This document shows positions 20,470 through 35,200 of a stretch of DNA of 64,000 nt, piece after piece. Origin of the DNA: Eledone cirrhosa (Eukaryota; Mollusca; Cephalopoda; Octopoda; Eledonidae); contig OZ024746.1 of NCBI GenBank assembly GCA_964016885.1, positions 101,781,589 to 101,845,588 of the forward strand, written 5' to 3'. The notes beneath the pieces were generated by a model. It was given only the letters and a program-made list of their open reading frames with translations, did not search any database and was not told the origin of the DNA. Made by a program: the position numbers and the translations under genes. The first letter of the stretch is position 1, and the number at the start of each line of letters is the position of its first letter.

Positions 20470-22170
20470 TTAGCTGTATATTTTGTGAAATGACCTAAGC
20501 GATTTATGGATGCAAAGAGAAAATAAATCTGTGCGTCTATTTATTATAGAGTTAAAATTAGAGATAATGGTAAATTTTTCCGCTAGACATAAATTACAAG
20601 TTCTAGATATGGAAGCGTTGGAATATGGAGAAGCATTGCATATTTTACACCAAGAAATTTTGTAATTAATGTTTTTGTCTTTTAAGGACCAGATGAGTTC
20701 TGAGAGTGCAGTGTTTGTTCTTTTAAGTGGGTATTTAAAGGACGAAGAATAGTTATATAATCTTGCCTTAGAGGAATAGAAGTAGAGCCAATGTAGGTAT
20801 AAGAATTGGTACTAGTTATCACATTACATTCGTATACTAAATTTGTATCGAGACAGTAATTATTAAGAGGACATTTAGTTCTATTAAGGCAATTGTATTT
20901 ACGATTAATGTTATTAACAGAGTTATTTGCAAGTGGCCCAAAATTATTTATAGAAGGAATTGTAGTGGAGAAATTAACTAAAGGAGGTGCTAATGTTTCC
21001 TGATTTAGATACTATTAGGAGCATTCATCGAAATTACGTTTGTCGTCGTATTTATGTTTAAGTTATCTTGTCTAGGAGCATTCATCGAAATTACGTTTGA
21101 CGTCGTATTTATATTTAAGTTATCTTGTCTAGAGTTTACATTGACGTCGGGCCTTATAGTGTTATTACTATGACGCTCAGTGTTGGATGGATATGATTTA
21201 TTATTTAATATTTTAGTATTATGTTTAGAGATAATGTTAGAAATGTTGGAAGTGGTGGAATAAGAAAATTTAATTGTATGCTTATTAAAGATCTTACTAT
21301 AAATATGTGAAGGAGGGAAGCAATTATCTAACGCCCTAAAGAATAGTTTAGGAATATTACTAATAATAGAAAGAGAAAAAGGAGCGTTGTACCAAATAAT
21401 ATTTTTATATCTAGGTCTCCTCTTTATGTTATTGGAATGCTTATAACTAGCTATATTACTATAAGTTCTGCCATGATTGGTTTCATTAGTGTATTTAATT
21501 CTGTCTGGATAACCAGCTCTGGAAAGCGCATTATTGTAATAATTGGCTGTAGCGTCAAAGATAAGTTTATTAGAAAATAGATTAGAAATTCTTTTTTCAA
21601 CATTTCTGAGTATAGCATTCTTAACATTAATAGGGTGGTTTGATTTAAAATTTACATAATTTAGGTTCTCATTATCCTTATGGTATGGGTAATATAGTCC
21701 GGTGTCAAGATTAAGGGATATTTCTAGGAAGTTAGCTAATTTAACGTTGTTCTCAAATTCAATTTTTAGGTTAAGGTGCTTAAATAGATCAAGTATATTA
21801 TTCTTGATAATATTAAGGTTTACTATGTTACAGTTTAAGACAGTAAAAAGGGCATCGTCACGATAAATTCCACCGCGAAGTTGAGGAATTTTCCGATTTA
21901 AAGAGTTCAAAATGAAGATTCCAACCAAGTCTGTCAATTGCGCTGAATCCGACGAACCCATGGTGATGTCAAAATTGTTGGAAGTATCATCTCTTGTCCA
22001 ATATTCGTTGTTGAATTCCAGGATAGTTTTTCTTGCGGTGAGAATGATGTTCAATTCATCTGTAGTGATGTCCGAATATTTAAACGCATAAGAGAGAGCT
22101 TTGTTGAGGAGTGAAAGAGAAATGGAAGAATAGTAACTGGCAATGTCAAACTGAATAAATTTTTGTTTGT
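20470..22170 (-). pseudogene. Penelope-like element PLE-b: reverse transcriptase + GIY-YIG endonuclease
   Basis: In sense (22170 to 20470): RT motif A KFIQFDIASYYSSIS (catalytic Asp), FDITMGSSDSAQLTDLVGIF, active site GGIYRDDALF, then NFLEISLNLDTGLYYPYHKD, FKSNHPINVKNAILRNVEKR and IIWYNAPFSLSIISNI. The frame is open from the upstream decamer repeat to 21005 (the 350-codon part 21005-22054 begins at a TTG, so no true start is present). After the stop, NRTKCPLNNYC, SYTYIGSTSIPLRQ and, in another frame, ELIWSLKDKNINYKISW and CNLCLAEKFTII give the GIY-YIG nuclease. The copy is cut 5' of motif A. Order and motifs match animal Penelope-like elements. Confidence 0.8.
21011..21128 (-). repeat. 57-bp in-frame tandem duplication inside PLE-b
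   Basis: Two copies of a 57-bp unit (GGAGCATTCATCGAAATTAC...TTATCTTGTCT) lie in tandem and differ at three positions or so. 57 is divisible by 3, so the protein simply repeats a 19-residue block (PRQDNLNINTTxNVISMNA) near the end of the RT-linker region. Confidence 0.85.
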
Positions 22171-22229
22171 TTTTATTTGTTTTTATTTGTTTTTATTTGT
22201 TTTTATTTGTTTTTATTTGTTTTTATTAT
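22161..22229. repeat. Decamer minisatellite (TTTTATTTGT)n
   Basis: Six near-perfect 10-bp units lie exactly at the truncated edge of PLE-b. In sense they are A-rich (ACAAATAAAA). Confidence 0.9.
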
Positions 22230-23406
<1,177 letters not shown>

Positions 23407-23521
23407 TGTTCTGGCTTGTTAATTTATTAACACGCCATAGAACCACATTGGCATACGGTTGGATAATACTTGTATCCATATATGTATTTTTTACACGTAG
23501 GAACACATACTTTATTATTAT

Positions 23522-23667
<146 letters not shown>

Positions 23668-23737
23668 TTTATCCCGGGTTCAATCGGAGGTACCCACAGT
23701 AAGTAAGGTACTCAATACATAGCGGAGTATAAATATT

Positions 23738-23862
23738 TAATATAGAAATAGCTTTTACAGGACTAGAACTGTTTAATTCGGGAGAAATCATCAGTAAGGC
23801 CTGATGATTTCTCCCGAATGAAACAGTTCTAGTCCTGTAGAAGCCATTTCTATATTAAATAT
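23738..23862. repeat. Foldback element with hammerhead-like core
   Basis: Two arms of about 57-60 bp (ATTTAATATAGAAATAGCTT ... GGGAGAAATCATCAG and its complement) are separated by about six bases, giving a near-perfect hairpin of about 125 bp. Each arm reads CTGATGA, then a short UUC/GAA hairpin, then (G/T)AAA, then CAG..CTG, then TA. These are the order and words of a minimal hammerhead ribozyme, but with an unpaired U-U at the stem II base and no clear stem I. It may also be just an inverted duplication of a terminal repeat. Confidence 0.6.
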
Positions 23863-25230
23863 ATATATATATATATTCCCACAAATGTTAAGAATTGCTT
23901 AGATATTGTGACAATCCAAGTATTTCTTTGGAAGTGTTGCGAGAACGTCTTTCCTTCCTTTATAGAAGGAATTTATCTGTGATGTGTGCTGCCGGCCAAA
24001 CGTTGTGTAAACCTGGGTGGTATACATATCATGTACTTGTCGCCAGTATTAATGAAACAAAATAAGCTTAAGTTGATGATAAAATAAACAGTTTTTCCCT
24101 CCTCGCCCCCAACTATGACTGTTCCTAGCTTATCCTCCTGACATAGACACAACTTTCACATTAGCTCAGGGCAAACGGATATACTTTTCATTACTTTTTC
24201 CTTTTTGTTTTATTTTTCCCTCTTCATTTTCCTTAACTTTATACAGTATTGATAGTTCAAAGCATTGACATTTCAATAGCCTAAAGTCATTAGATTGTAT
24301 TATAATTCTCTGTGGTAGATAATTTGTGAGAGTTCTTTTCTGAAAGATGTCAGCTTAACGTTTTCATGTTATGGCGTCGAATTGCTGGATAGTGAGAGTA
24401 GGTTCTAGATTTAGTTTGCAATGGAAAATAATCCTCATTTATTTGCTTAGTATTAAAAGAAGTAGAGAGTTATGGTGTCTTGTTAAGACATCAGCTCAGA
24501 TTTTTATATTCTACAATTTAATGTTGGTGTTTTCAATCCTTTACTATCTCTGACACTGTCTTCTGTACTACTTTCACTGTTTCCCTTTTTATTTCCTTTT
24601 CCCAAAGCCTACCTGTATTTCTACACAAATAATTTCTGTGAACAATCCTAGATCGTTGCTAAATTATCATTTATGAGTCATTAAAATTGTTTTTAAATGT
24701 TGTGTTTAAGTGTATCCCAAAGAATTGTTGGAATGTATTTAACCACAGAGTCTGTAATATACTTTCTTTGAGCCATTTTACAAAGATTGTTTAAATAATC
24801 TTTTAAAATGTTTATTAGAAAAACAACTTCATTAGATATTTGGGGATCTCAAATATAATGGGAGTTTTGTGTGAATGACTGCAGTTTTAAGGGAACAAAT
24901 GTCTGGATGTGTTAATGGATTTCATAAAGGGATTAATTAAAGGGTCTATTAACACGAATGGTATAACTATATAGTATTTAATAACATGGGAACATTTTCC
25001 AGGGATGTCTTTTGTGTGAAGGACGTACATGTACGGCAAAATACTTAATGTAATTAGTCAAAGCAAATGTTTAATCAATTGAAATTACACACACTCGTTA
25101 TGAAGAGTAAAAGTCGATAGTGTTGATGACGGAATTGTGAGGCAAGGAAGAAACTCCGAAATTGAAATTGATTAAACATTAGGATGGATATAAGGGGAGG
25201 GGGGGGGGCATATATGTTAAATATTAAAAT
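23863..25230. other. AT-rich stretch without recognisable feature
   Basis: I see only short frames and no repeat structure beyond a brief TA run at the start. The short open frame at 24371-24553 has no recognisable motif. Confidence 0.6.
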
Positions 25231-26133
25231 GATCTTCTTCTTTTTCTTTTTCTTCTTCTTCTTCTTTAAAACTGATTAATTCCTCATAAGGTGGTAGTGG
25301 TGATAGGTGGTGATGGCGGTGAGAGGTGGTGGTGGTGGTGGTGGTGGTGGTGGTGGTGGTGGTGGTGGTGGTGGTGGTGGTGGTGGTGGTGGTGGTGGTG
25401 GCGGCGGTGGTGGTGATAGGTGGTGATGGTGGTGAGAGGTGATGGTAGTGAGAGGTGGTGGTGGGGAGATGTGGTGGTGGTGGTGGTCATAGGTGGTGAT
25501 GGTGGTGAGAGGTGGTGGCGGTGGTTGTGGTGAGAGGTGATGGTGGTGATAGGTGGTGGCGGTGGTGGTGGTGGTGGTGGTGGTGATAGGGGGGGGGGGG
25601 GTGAGAGATGGTGGTGGTGGTGGTGTTGGTGGTGGTGGAATCATCATCATCACCATCACCAACATCACCACCACCATCATCAATATCACCACCATTATCA
25701 TCATCATTATGATCATCATCATGATCACCATCATCACCATCATCATCACCTCATCACCACCACCATCATCATCACCCCATCACCACCACCACCATCATCA
25801 TCACCCCCATCATCATCACCCCACCATCACCATCACCATCATCATTACCACCACCATCATCATCACCATCATCATCACCCCCATCATCATCATCATCATC
25901 AGGACCATCACCCCACCACCACCATCATCATCACCATCATCATTGTCACCACCATCATCATCACCATCATCATCACCATCATCACCATCACCCCCATCAT
26001 CACCACCACCACCACCACCACCACCATCACCATCACCACCATCACCACCACCACCACCGCCACCAACACCACCACCACCACCAACACCACCAACAACACC
26101 AACACCAACACCAACACCACCACCACCACCGTC
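25231..26133. repeat. Compound triplet repeat: (GGT)n switching to (ATC/ACC)n
   Basis: A TTC-rich start (25231-25266) is followed by GGT/GTG units at 25288-25638, interrupted by ATGGTGGTGA, then at 25640 an abrupt change to CATCATCACC-type units through 26133. The plus strand is therefore G/T-rich, then C/A-rich. Apparent Pro/His/Gly/Val-rich or Met/Val frames on both strands are repeat translation. Confidence 0.95.
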
Positions 26134-26215
26134 AGTATGTTCCTGTCTGTATTTATCTGTAGAATATATTCTTATCAGTTGAAGAGTTCTAGCAGAAGCA
26201 GTGAAAGGTTTCATT

Positions 26216-26516
26216 GAGAGGGGGGGGGGGCAGCATAGTAGGGGGGCAGAGGTTGTAAGAGTATGAAGGGGGAGAAACAGAGTGAGAGACAGAGAGTGAA
26301 AGAGTAGGGAGAGAGAGAGAGTGAAAGAAATGAGACAAAGAATGAGAGAAAGAAAGATCGAAGGAGAGAGACAGGGTGAGGGAGAGAGAGGAAAGGAGAG
26401 TGGGCGAGAGAAACAGAGAGGAAAGGAGAGTGGGCGAGAGAAAGAGAGAGGGAAAGAGAGTAGCCAAAAGAAAGAGAGGAAGGGGAGGAAAAGAGGGAGG
26501 GAGGAAGAATAAAGAA
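26216..26516. repeat. Polypurine tract rich in GAGA
   Basis: About 300 bp are almost pure A/G on the plus strand, starting with a G10 run, with repeated GGAAAGGAGAGTGGGCGAGA units near 26391-26450. No gene. Confidence 0.9.
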
Positions 26517-26621
26517 GGAATTTGAATAAATTTGACAGTTATTACAAAAAGTAACCATGGCGGAGACAGAGTTTTTTGTAATGAGAGAAACAGGAAATCA
26601 GTGAAGATGGCAGACATGACA

Positions 26622-26903
26622 ATTAGATACCAGTGACATCTTAGATACCAGTGATATCTTAGATACCAGTGACATCTTAGATACCAGTGATATCTTAGAT
26701 ACCAGTGACATCTTAGATACCAGTGATATCTAACTTAGATACCAGTGACATCTTAGATACCAGAGACATCTAACTTAGATACCAGTGACATCTTAGATAC
26801 CAGTGACGTCTAACTTAGATACCAGTGACATCTTAGATACCAGTGACGTCTAACTTAGATACCAGTGATATCATAGATACCACTGACATCTTAGATACCA
26901 GTG
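26622..26903. repeat. 18-bp minisatellite (TTAGATACCAGTGACATC)
   Basis: About 14 units, with GACATC and GATATC variants alternating at first, then a 22-bp form with an added TAAC. Some units carry GACGTC. The alternation suggests that a two-unit block was amplified. Confidence 0.9.
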
Positions 26904-27069
26904 GAAACATTTCTAAACTATTCAACCATTTTATACACAAAGAAAATGAGTTTATTTTTACTTTCTTAAGCTATGTATAGAACAAAATTTAAAAAAAACC
27001 TGAAAAACCCCAATCTGGGAATGAGATCAATGATTGCCTATAGATTAGCTAGATGGGTTCTTTATCGAT

Positions 27070-27929
27070 TAATATCTATTACCCGGCGTTGCCCGGATTA
27101 CTGCTGTTCTTATTCAGATTAGTAAACAATAAATATGAAGATTGTTTTTTTTTTCATAATTATTTCAAAATATCTATATTCTATTTTTAAAAATATCAAA
27201 ATGTTAATAATAATTGAATTTTAATTTCAAAATATGTCAATCTTGAAGAACCTTAGGGTAAACAATATTCATTGTGTAATTCATATATGTGTAGATGTGT
27301 GTGTGTATTTAATAACGTACCTAATGAACGCTCAAATACACACACACTCACAGACACATACATATTCATATACAAAATGTGACGTCCTATTGTTTTAATC
27401 CAATTGAAATAAAAATTATCACACATACTCACACACACATACACTCACACACACATACACTCTCACATACACTCACACATATACTAAGACAGACACACAC
27501 AGACATATATTCACGCACACCTGTCTGTCATCACATATATATTTGTATGTGTATATGTGTTTGTGTCAACACACATACACTCTAGCATACATATACTAAG
27601 ACAAACACATACACACACAAAATTTGACGTCTACACTCACACACATTATGTGTATGTATGTGTAGATGTGCATGTGTTTAATTCTGTGAGGTCTAACGTA
27701 CATGACGAACGCACAAACACACAAACCCATATACAACATGACATCTTCGTGGTTTACTATAGTTGACTATAAAAATATTATTTTAGATAAAATTTTATCC
27801 AAATGAAAATAAAAATTATATGTTGACACTCCCGGGGTCTAATATTGTAAAATTTAATTTGATTTGGTCCAGCCGTTAGAGAATGCTTAGGAACAGACAG
27901 ACAGACAGACAAATAGTTTTATATATAGA
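27070..27929 (-). mobile_element. Helitron-like element, minus strand, no coding
   Basis: The minus strand starts A|TCTATATATAAAACTATT with GTCTGTCTGTCTG at 27929 and ends near 27075 with the hairpin CCGGGCAACGCCGGG followed by TAATAGATA. The 5' end and hairpin match the family at 18484-19995, while the terminal CTAG is degenerate. The inside is rich in CA/TG runs (27288-27730). Non-autonomous. Confidence 0.5.
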
Positions 27930-29080
27930 TAGATATAATTTGCTATGAGTAGGTAAATAGTGCTAGATGGATCGTTAGGATAGAATGTCAAAACATATTT
28001 CCCTTTCTTTCAGTTCTGAATTCGAATACTAACAAATTTAACTTTGTCTTTCATTTTTGCTGTAACGGTAAAATGAATCCAGAAAAAAGTGGCAGGAAAA
28101 TTTCAATAAATGAGAAATGAATGTATTTTTTAGTTCATTGTTTTATTTAAGATATTAATTGTTTCTACTTTTGGCACAAGGCCAGCAATTACCCAGTGCA
28201 TTACATGTTGACTTGATCGGTATTCCGAAGAAGAGCTGGAATAAACAACCAAAAGGATGTCATTGAAGTTCTAACGACTCGTCTTCAAATTCTTGAAAAC
28301 TCTTCTCCTTACTGAGCCAAAATGAATATTACTGCTTGTTTTGGCATAAGAGATTCCTGGGTAATCAAAGACTGCTATTTTAACCTCCGGAGCCTCTTGG
28401 TTTCACTCACACCAGATCTTGATTGATACACTAATTATATTTTTTTTAATGTGAAAATAAAATAAATTAAATTCTAAATCTTGACACTTGTACTTCGTTT
28501 ATTCAATAAAGTATTGATATTTATTAATTTTGTTTGGTTCATATCGATATATTTGTGGGCTAACAATTATCAATAAACTTTTTAAAATATAAAATAGAAA
28601 TAGAAGCTTTCGCCATAAATTTGACTAAAGAAATATTAGCCTGATTGTGGAGTTTAGAACCCTCTAAGAAATGTAAAATGTGTATTGACGTATATTTGTG
28701 TATAGATGTGTATTGACGTATATTTTTGACTTTATGTTAGAAAGTGTGCCAAAATATTTTTATGTTGTCTAAAATGTGCCATGACTAAAACAAATTTGTG
28801 GACTGCCTAACAAAACCACAACTCCTCCATAACACCAGAATAAATGTGGATCTCTATTGACAAATTTCGGTTATTTCGACTTTCTTTAGCGATACCTTCA
28901 CTAGAAGGCTGAAAAGAAATACTCTATCACAACTTTCAGCATTCAATATGTTCCATTTTTTAATTATATATGAACTCACACATGTTATGATAATTAAAAC
29001 GAAGGACATGCTTTGGTTTTAATATTTCCTGCACGAACAAAAATACTTATTTTACATTAATCACGAAGGTCATTAATTAC
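27930..29080. other. AT-rich stretch with a short SINE-like fragment
   Basis: At 28158-28204, TTGTTTCTACTTTTGGCACA then AGGCCAGCAATTACCCAGT matches the start of the SINE-like insert at 61060-61169. The rest shows no gene or clear repeat. Confidence 0.5.
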
Positions 29081-29082
29081 AA

Positions 29083-29239
29083 ACCTGCCAACTCTCCCCG
29101 TCCGACGGGGAGATCTCCCACCCACTTCGGTGTGGCTGAGAGATGTCTTCTCTTGTAAAAATGGGTATAGCTTTCATTATGTAAAATCTCCCCATTTTGC
29201 CTCATTTTTCCCCGTTTTGGTTTTTAGAGGTTAGCAGGT
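29083..29239. mobile_element. Small MITE-like element with ~14-bp inverted ends
   Basis: It begins ACCTGCCAACTCTCC and ends AGAGGTTAGCAGGT, imperfect inverse complements. The inside has CCCCGTCCGACGGGG and other short palindromes. No clear target duplication found. Confidence 0.45.
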
Positions 29240-29277
29240 CGGTAATAATCAAAACCAAGATGGAGATGCAGTTCTAT

Positions 29278-32200
29278 ATTTTATCATTTATTACGAGCAA
29301 CCTTCTATATTTTATTACCACCAACCTTCTATATTTTATTACCACTAACCCTCTATATTTTATTACCACCAACCTTCTATATTGTTTAACACCAACCTTC
29401 TATATTTTATTACCACCAACCCGCTATATTTTACTACCACCAACCTTCTATATTGTATTACCACTAAGCCTCTATATTTTATTACCACTAACACTCTATA
29501 GTTTATTACCACCAACCCTCTATATTTTATTACCACCAACCCTCTATATTTTATTACCACCAACCCTCTGTATTTTATTACCACCAACCTTCTACATTTT
29601 ATTACCACTAACACTCTATATTGTATTACCAACAACACTCTATATATTTATTACCACTAACCCACTATATCTTATTAACACCAACCCTCTATATTTTATT
29701 ACCACCTACCTTCTATATTTAATTACCACCAACCTTCCATATTTTATTACCACTAACCCTCTATATTTTATTACCACCCACCTTCTATATTTTATTATCA
29801 CCAACCTTCCATATTTTATTACCACTAACCATCTATATTTTATTACCACCCTCCTTCTATATTTATTACCACCAACTCTCTCTATTTTATTACCACCAAC
29901 CCTCAATATTTTATTACCACTAACCTTCTATATTTTATTACCACCCTCCTTCTATATTTATTACCACCAACTCTCTCTATTTTACTACCACCAACCTTCT
30001 ATATTTTACTACCACCAACCTTCTATATTTTATTACCACTAACCCTCTATATTTTATTACCACTAACATTCTATATTTTATTACCACCAACCCTCTATAT
30101 TTTATTACCACCAACCCTCTATATTTTATTACCACTAAGCCTCTATATTTTATTACCACCAATCCTCTATATTTCATTACCACCAACATCCTATATGTTA
30201 TTACCACCATACTCTATATTTTATTACCACCAATCCTCTATATTTTATTACCACTAACCTTCTATATTTTATTACCACTAACCTTCTATATTTTATTACC
30301 ACCAACCCTCTATATTTTATTACCACTAACCTTCTATATTTTATTACCACTAACCTTCTATATTTGATTACCACCAACCCTCTATATTTTATTACCACCT
30401 ACATTCTATATTTTATTACCACCAACCTTCTATATTTTATTACCACCAACCCTGTATATTTATTACCACTAACCCTATATATTTTATTACCACTAACCTT
30501 GTATATTATATTACCACTAATCCTCTATATTTTATTACCACCAACCTTCTATATTTTATTACCACCAACCCTGTATATTTATTACCACTAACCCTATATA
30601 TTTTATTACCACTAACCTTCTATATTTTATTACCAGCAACCCTCTATATTTTACTACCACCAACCTTCTATATTTTATTACCACCAACCTTCTATATTTT
30701 GTTACCACGAACCCTCTGCATTTTATTACCATTAACAATCCATATTTTATTACCACTAACCTTCTATATTTTATTACCACCAACCCTCTATATTTTATTA
30801 CCACCAACACTGTATACTTATTAACACTAACCCTTTATATTATATTACCACCAACCCTCTATATTTTATTACCACTTACCTTCTATATTTTATTACCCCT
30901 AACCCTCTATATTTTATTTCCACTAACCTTCTATATTATATTACCACTAACCCTCTGTATTTTATTACCACCAACCCTCTATATTTTATTACCACTAACC
31001 CTCTATATTTTATTACCACCAACCTTCTATATTTTATTACCCCTAACCCTCTACATTTTATTACCACCAACCTTTTATATTTTATTACTACTAACCTTCT
31101 ATATTTTATTACCACCAACACTATATATTTTATTACCACTAACCCTCTATATTTGAATTACCACTAACCTTCTAGATTTTACCACCACTAACCCTCTATA
31201 TTTTATTACCACCAACCCTCTATATTTTATTACCACCAACCTTCTATATTTTATTATCAACAACCCTCTGCATTTTATTACCACCAACCCTCTATATTTA
31301 ATTACCACCAACCCTCTATATTTTATTACCACCGACCTTCTATATGTTATTACCACCACCCCTCTATATTTTATTACCACTAACACTCTATATTTTATTA
31401 CCACCAACCCTCAGTATTTTATTACCACCAACCCTCTATATTTTATTACCACCAACCCTCTATATTTTATACTAATAACCCTATATATTTTATTACCACT
31501 AACCTTTTATATTTTATTACCACCACCCCTCTATATTTTATTAGCACTAACCTTCTATATTTTATTACCACCAACCCTCAATATTTTATCACCACCAACC
31601 CTCTATATTTTATTACCACCAACCCTCTATATTTTATTACCACTAACCCTCTATATTTTATTACCACTAACCCTCTATATTTTATTACCACTAACTCTAT
31701 ATTTTATTACCACTAATCCTCTATATTTTTTTACCACTAACCTTCTATATTTTATTACCACCAACCCTCTATATTTTATTACCACCAACACTGTATACTT
31801 ATTAACACTAAGCCTTTATATTATATTACCACCAACCCTCTATATTTTATTACCACTAACCCTCTATATTTTATTACCACTAACCCTCTATATTTTATTA
31901 CCACCAACCTTCTATATTTTATTACCACCAACCTTCTATATAGTATTACCACCAACCCTCTATATTTTATTACCACCAATCCTCTATATTTTATTACTAC
32001 CAACTCTCTATATTTTATTACCCCTAACCTTCTATATTGTATTACCACCAACCCTCTATATTTTATTACCACTGACCTTATATATTTTATTACCACCAAC
32101 CCTCTATATTTTACTACCACCAACCCTCTGTATTTTATTACCACCAACCCACTATATTTTATTACCACTAACCTTCTATATTTTATTACGACCAACCTTC

Positions 32201-35200
32201 TATATTTTATTACCCCTTTACCCTCTATATTTCATTACCACTAACCTTCTATATTATATTACCACTAACCCTCTATATTTTATTACCACTAACCTACTAT
32301 ATTTTATTACCACCGCCCTTCTATATTTTATTACCACTAACCTTCTATATTTTATTACCACCAACCCTCTATATTATATTACCACCAACCGTCTATATTG
32401 TATCACCACCAACCCTCTATATTTTATTACGACCGACCCTCTATATTTTATTACCACCAACATTCTGTATTTTATTACCACTAATCCTCTATATGTTATT
32501 ACCACCAACCTTCTATATTTTATTACGACCGACCCTCTATATTTTATTACCACCAACATTCTGTATTTTATTACCACTAATCCTCTATATGTTATTACCA
32601 CCAACCATCTATATTTTATTACCACCAACCTTCTATATTTTATTACCACTAACCCTCTATATGTTATTACCACCAACCTTCTATATTTTATTACCTCTAA
32701 CCCTCTATATTTTATTACCACCAAGCCTCTTTATTTTATTACCACCAACACTTATACTTATTACCACCGACCTTCTATATTGTATTACCACTAACCCTCT
32801 ATATTTTATTACCACAAACCCTCTATATTTTATTATCACCATTCCTCTATATTGTATTACCACCAACCCTCTATATTAGATTACCACTAACCTTCTATAT
32901 TTTATTACAACCAACCCTCTATATTTTACTACCACCAACCTTCTATATTTTATTACCACCAACCTTCTATATTTTATTACCACCAACCCTCTATATTTTA
33001 TTACCACCAACCCTCTATATTTTATTGCCACCAACTCTCTATATTTTATTACCACTAACCTTCTATATTTTACTACCACCGACCATCAATATTTTATTAC
33101 CACCAACCCTTTATATTTTATTACCACCATCTTTCTATATTTTATGATCACTAACCCTCTATATTTTATTAGCACTAACCTTCTATATTTTATTACCACC
33201 AACCTTCTTTTTTTATTACCACCAACCCTCTATATTTTATTACAACTAACCCTCTATATTTTATTATCCCTAACCTTCTATATTTTATTACAACCAACCC
33301 TCTATATTTTATTACCACCAAGCCTCTATATTTTATTACCACCAACCTTCTATATTTTATTACCCCCAACCCTTCTATATTTTATTACCACTAACATTCT
33401 ATATTTTATTACCACTAACCTTCTATATTTTACCACCACTAACCTTCTATATTTTATTACCCCTAACCCTCTATATTGTATTACCACCAACCCTCTATAT
33501 TTTATTACCACTAATCCTCTATATTTTATTACCCCTAACCCTCTATATTGTATTACCACCAACCCTCTATATTTTATTACCACTAACCCTCTATATTTTA
33601 TTACCACCAACCTTCTATATTTTATTACCACTAACCCTCTATATTTTATTACCACCAACCTTCTATATTTTATTACCACTAACCCTCTATATTTTATTAC
33701 CACCAACCCTCTATATTTTATTACCACTAATCCTCTATATTTTATTACCACTAACCCTCTATATTTTATTACCACCAACCCTCTATATTTTATTACCACT
33801 AATCCTCTATATTTTATTACCACTAACCTTCTATATTATATTACCACTAATCCTCTATATTTTATTACCACCAACCCTTTATATTTTATTACCACTAACC
33901 CCCTATATTTTATAGCTACTAACCTTCTATATTTTATTACCACCAACCCTCTATATTTTATTACCACTAACCCTCTATATTTTATTATCCCTAACCTTCT
34001 ATATTTTATTACAACCAACCTTCTATATTTTATTATCACCAACCCTTTGTATTTTATTACCACTAACCCTCTATATGTTATTACCACCAACCTTCTATAT
34101 TTTATTACAACCAACCTTCTATATTTTATTACCCCTAACCCTCTATATTTTATTTCCACTAACCTTCTATATTATATTACCACTAATCCCCTATATTTTA
34201 TTACCACTAACCTTCTATATTTTATTACCACTAACCTTCTATATTTTATTACCACTAACCTTCTATATTTTACCACCACTTACCTTCTATATTTTATTAC
34301 CACTAACGCTCTATATTGTATACCACTAACCTTCTATATTATATTACCACCAACCCTCTAAATTTTATTACAACCAACCCTCTATATTTTATTACCACTA
34401 ACCCTCTATATTTTATTACCACCAACCTTCTATATTTTATTACCCCTAACCATCTATATTTTATTACCACTAACCTTCTATATTATATTACCACTAATCA
34501 TCTATATTTAATTACCACCAACCCTCTATATTTTATTACCACCGACCTTCTATATGTTATTACCACCACCCCTCTATATTTTATTACCACCAACCCTCAG
34601 TATTTTATTACCACTAACCTCCTATATTTTACTACCACTAACCCTCTATATATTATTAGCACTAACCTTCTATATTTTATTACCACCAACCTTCTATATT
34701 TTATTACCACCAACCCTCTATATTTTATTGCCACCAACCCTCTATATTTTATTACCACTAACCCTCTATATTTTATTACCACTAACCCCCCTATATTTTA
34801 TTACCACCAACCCTCTATATTTTATTACCACCAACCTTCTATATTTTATTACCACTAACCCTCTATATTTTATTACCCCTAACCATCTATATTTTACTAC
34901 CACCAACCTTCTATATTTTATTACCACTAACACTCTATATTTTATTACTACCACCCCTCTATATTTTATTACCACCAACCTTCTATATTTTATTACCACT
35001 AACCCTCTATATTTTATTACCACTAACCCTCTATATTTTATTACCACTAACTTATATTTTATTACCACCATCCTTCTATATTGTATTACCACTAACCCTC
35101 TATATTTTATTACCACTAACCTTCTATATTATATTACTACTAACCCTCTATATTTTATTACCACTAACCTTCTATATTTTATTACCACTAACCTTCTATA

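Noticed and set aside
25276..26217. His/Pro/Gly-rich proteins in the triplet repeats
   Set aside because: Open in many frames on both strands and fully explained by GGT/ACC/ATC repeats.
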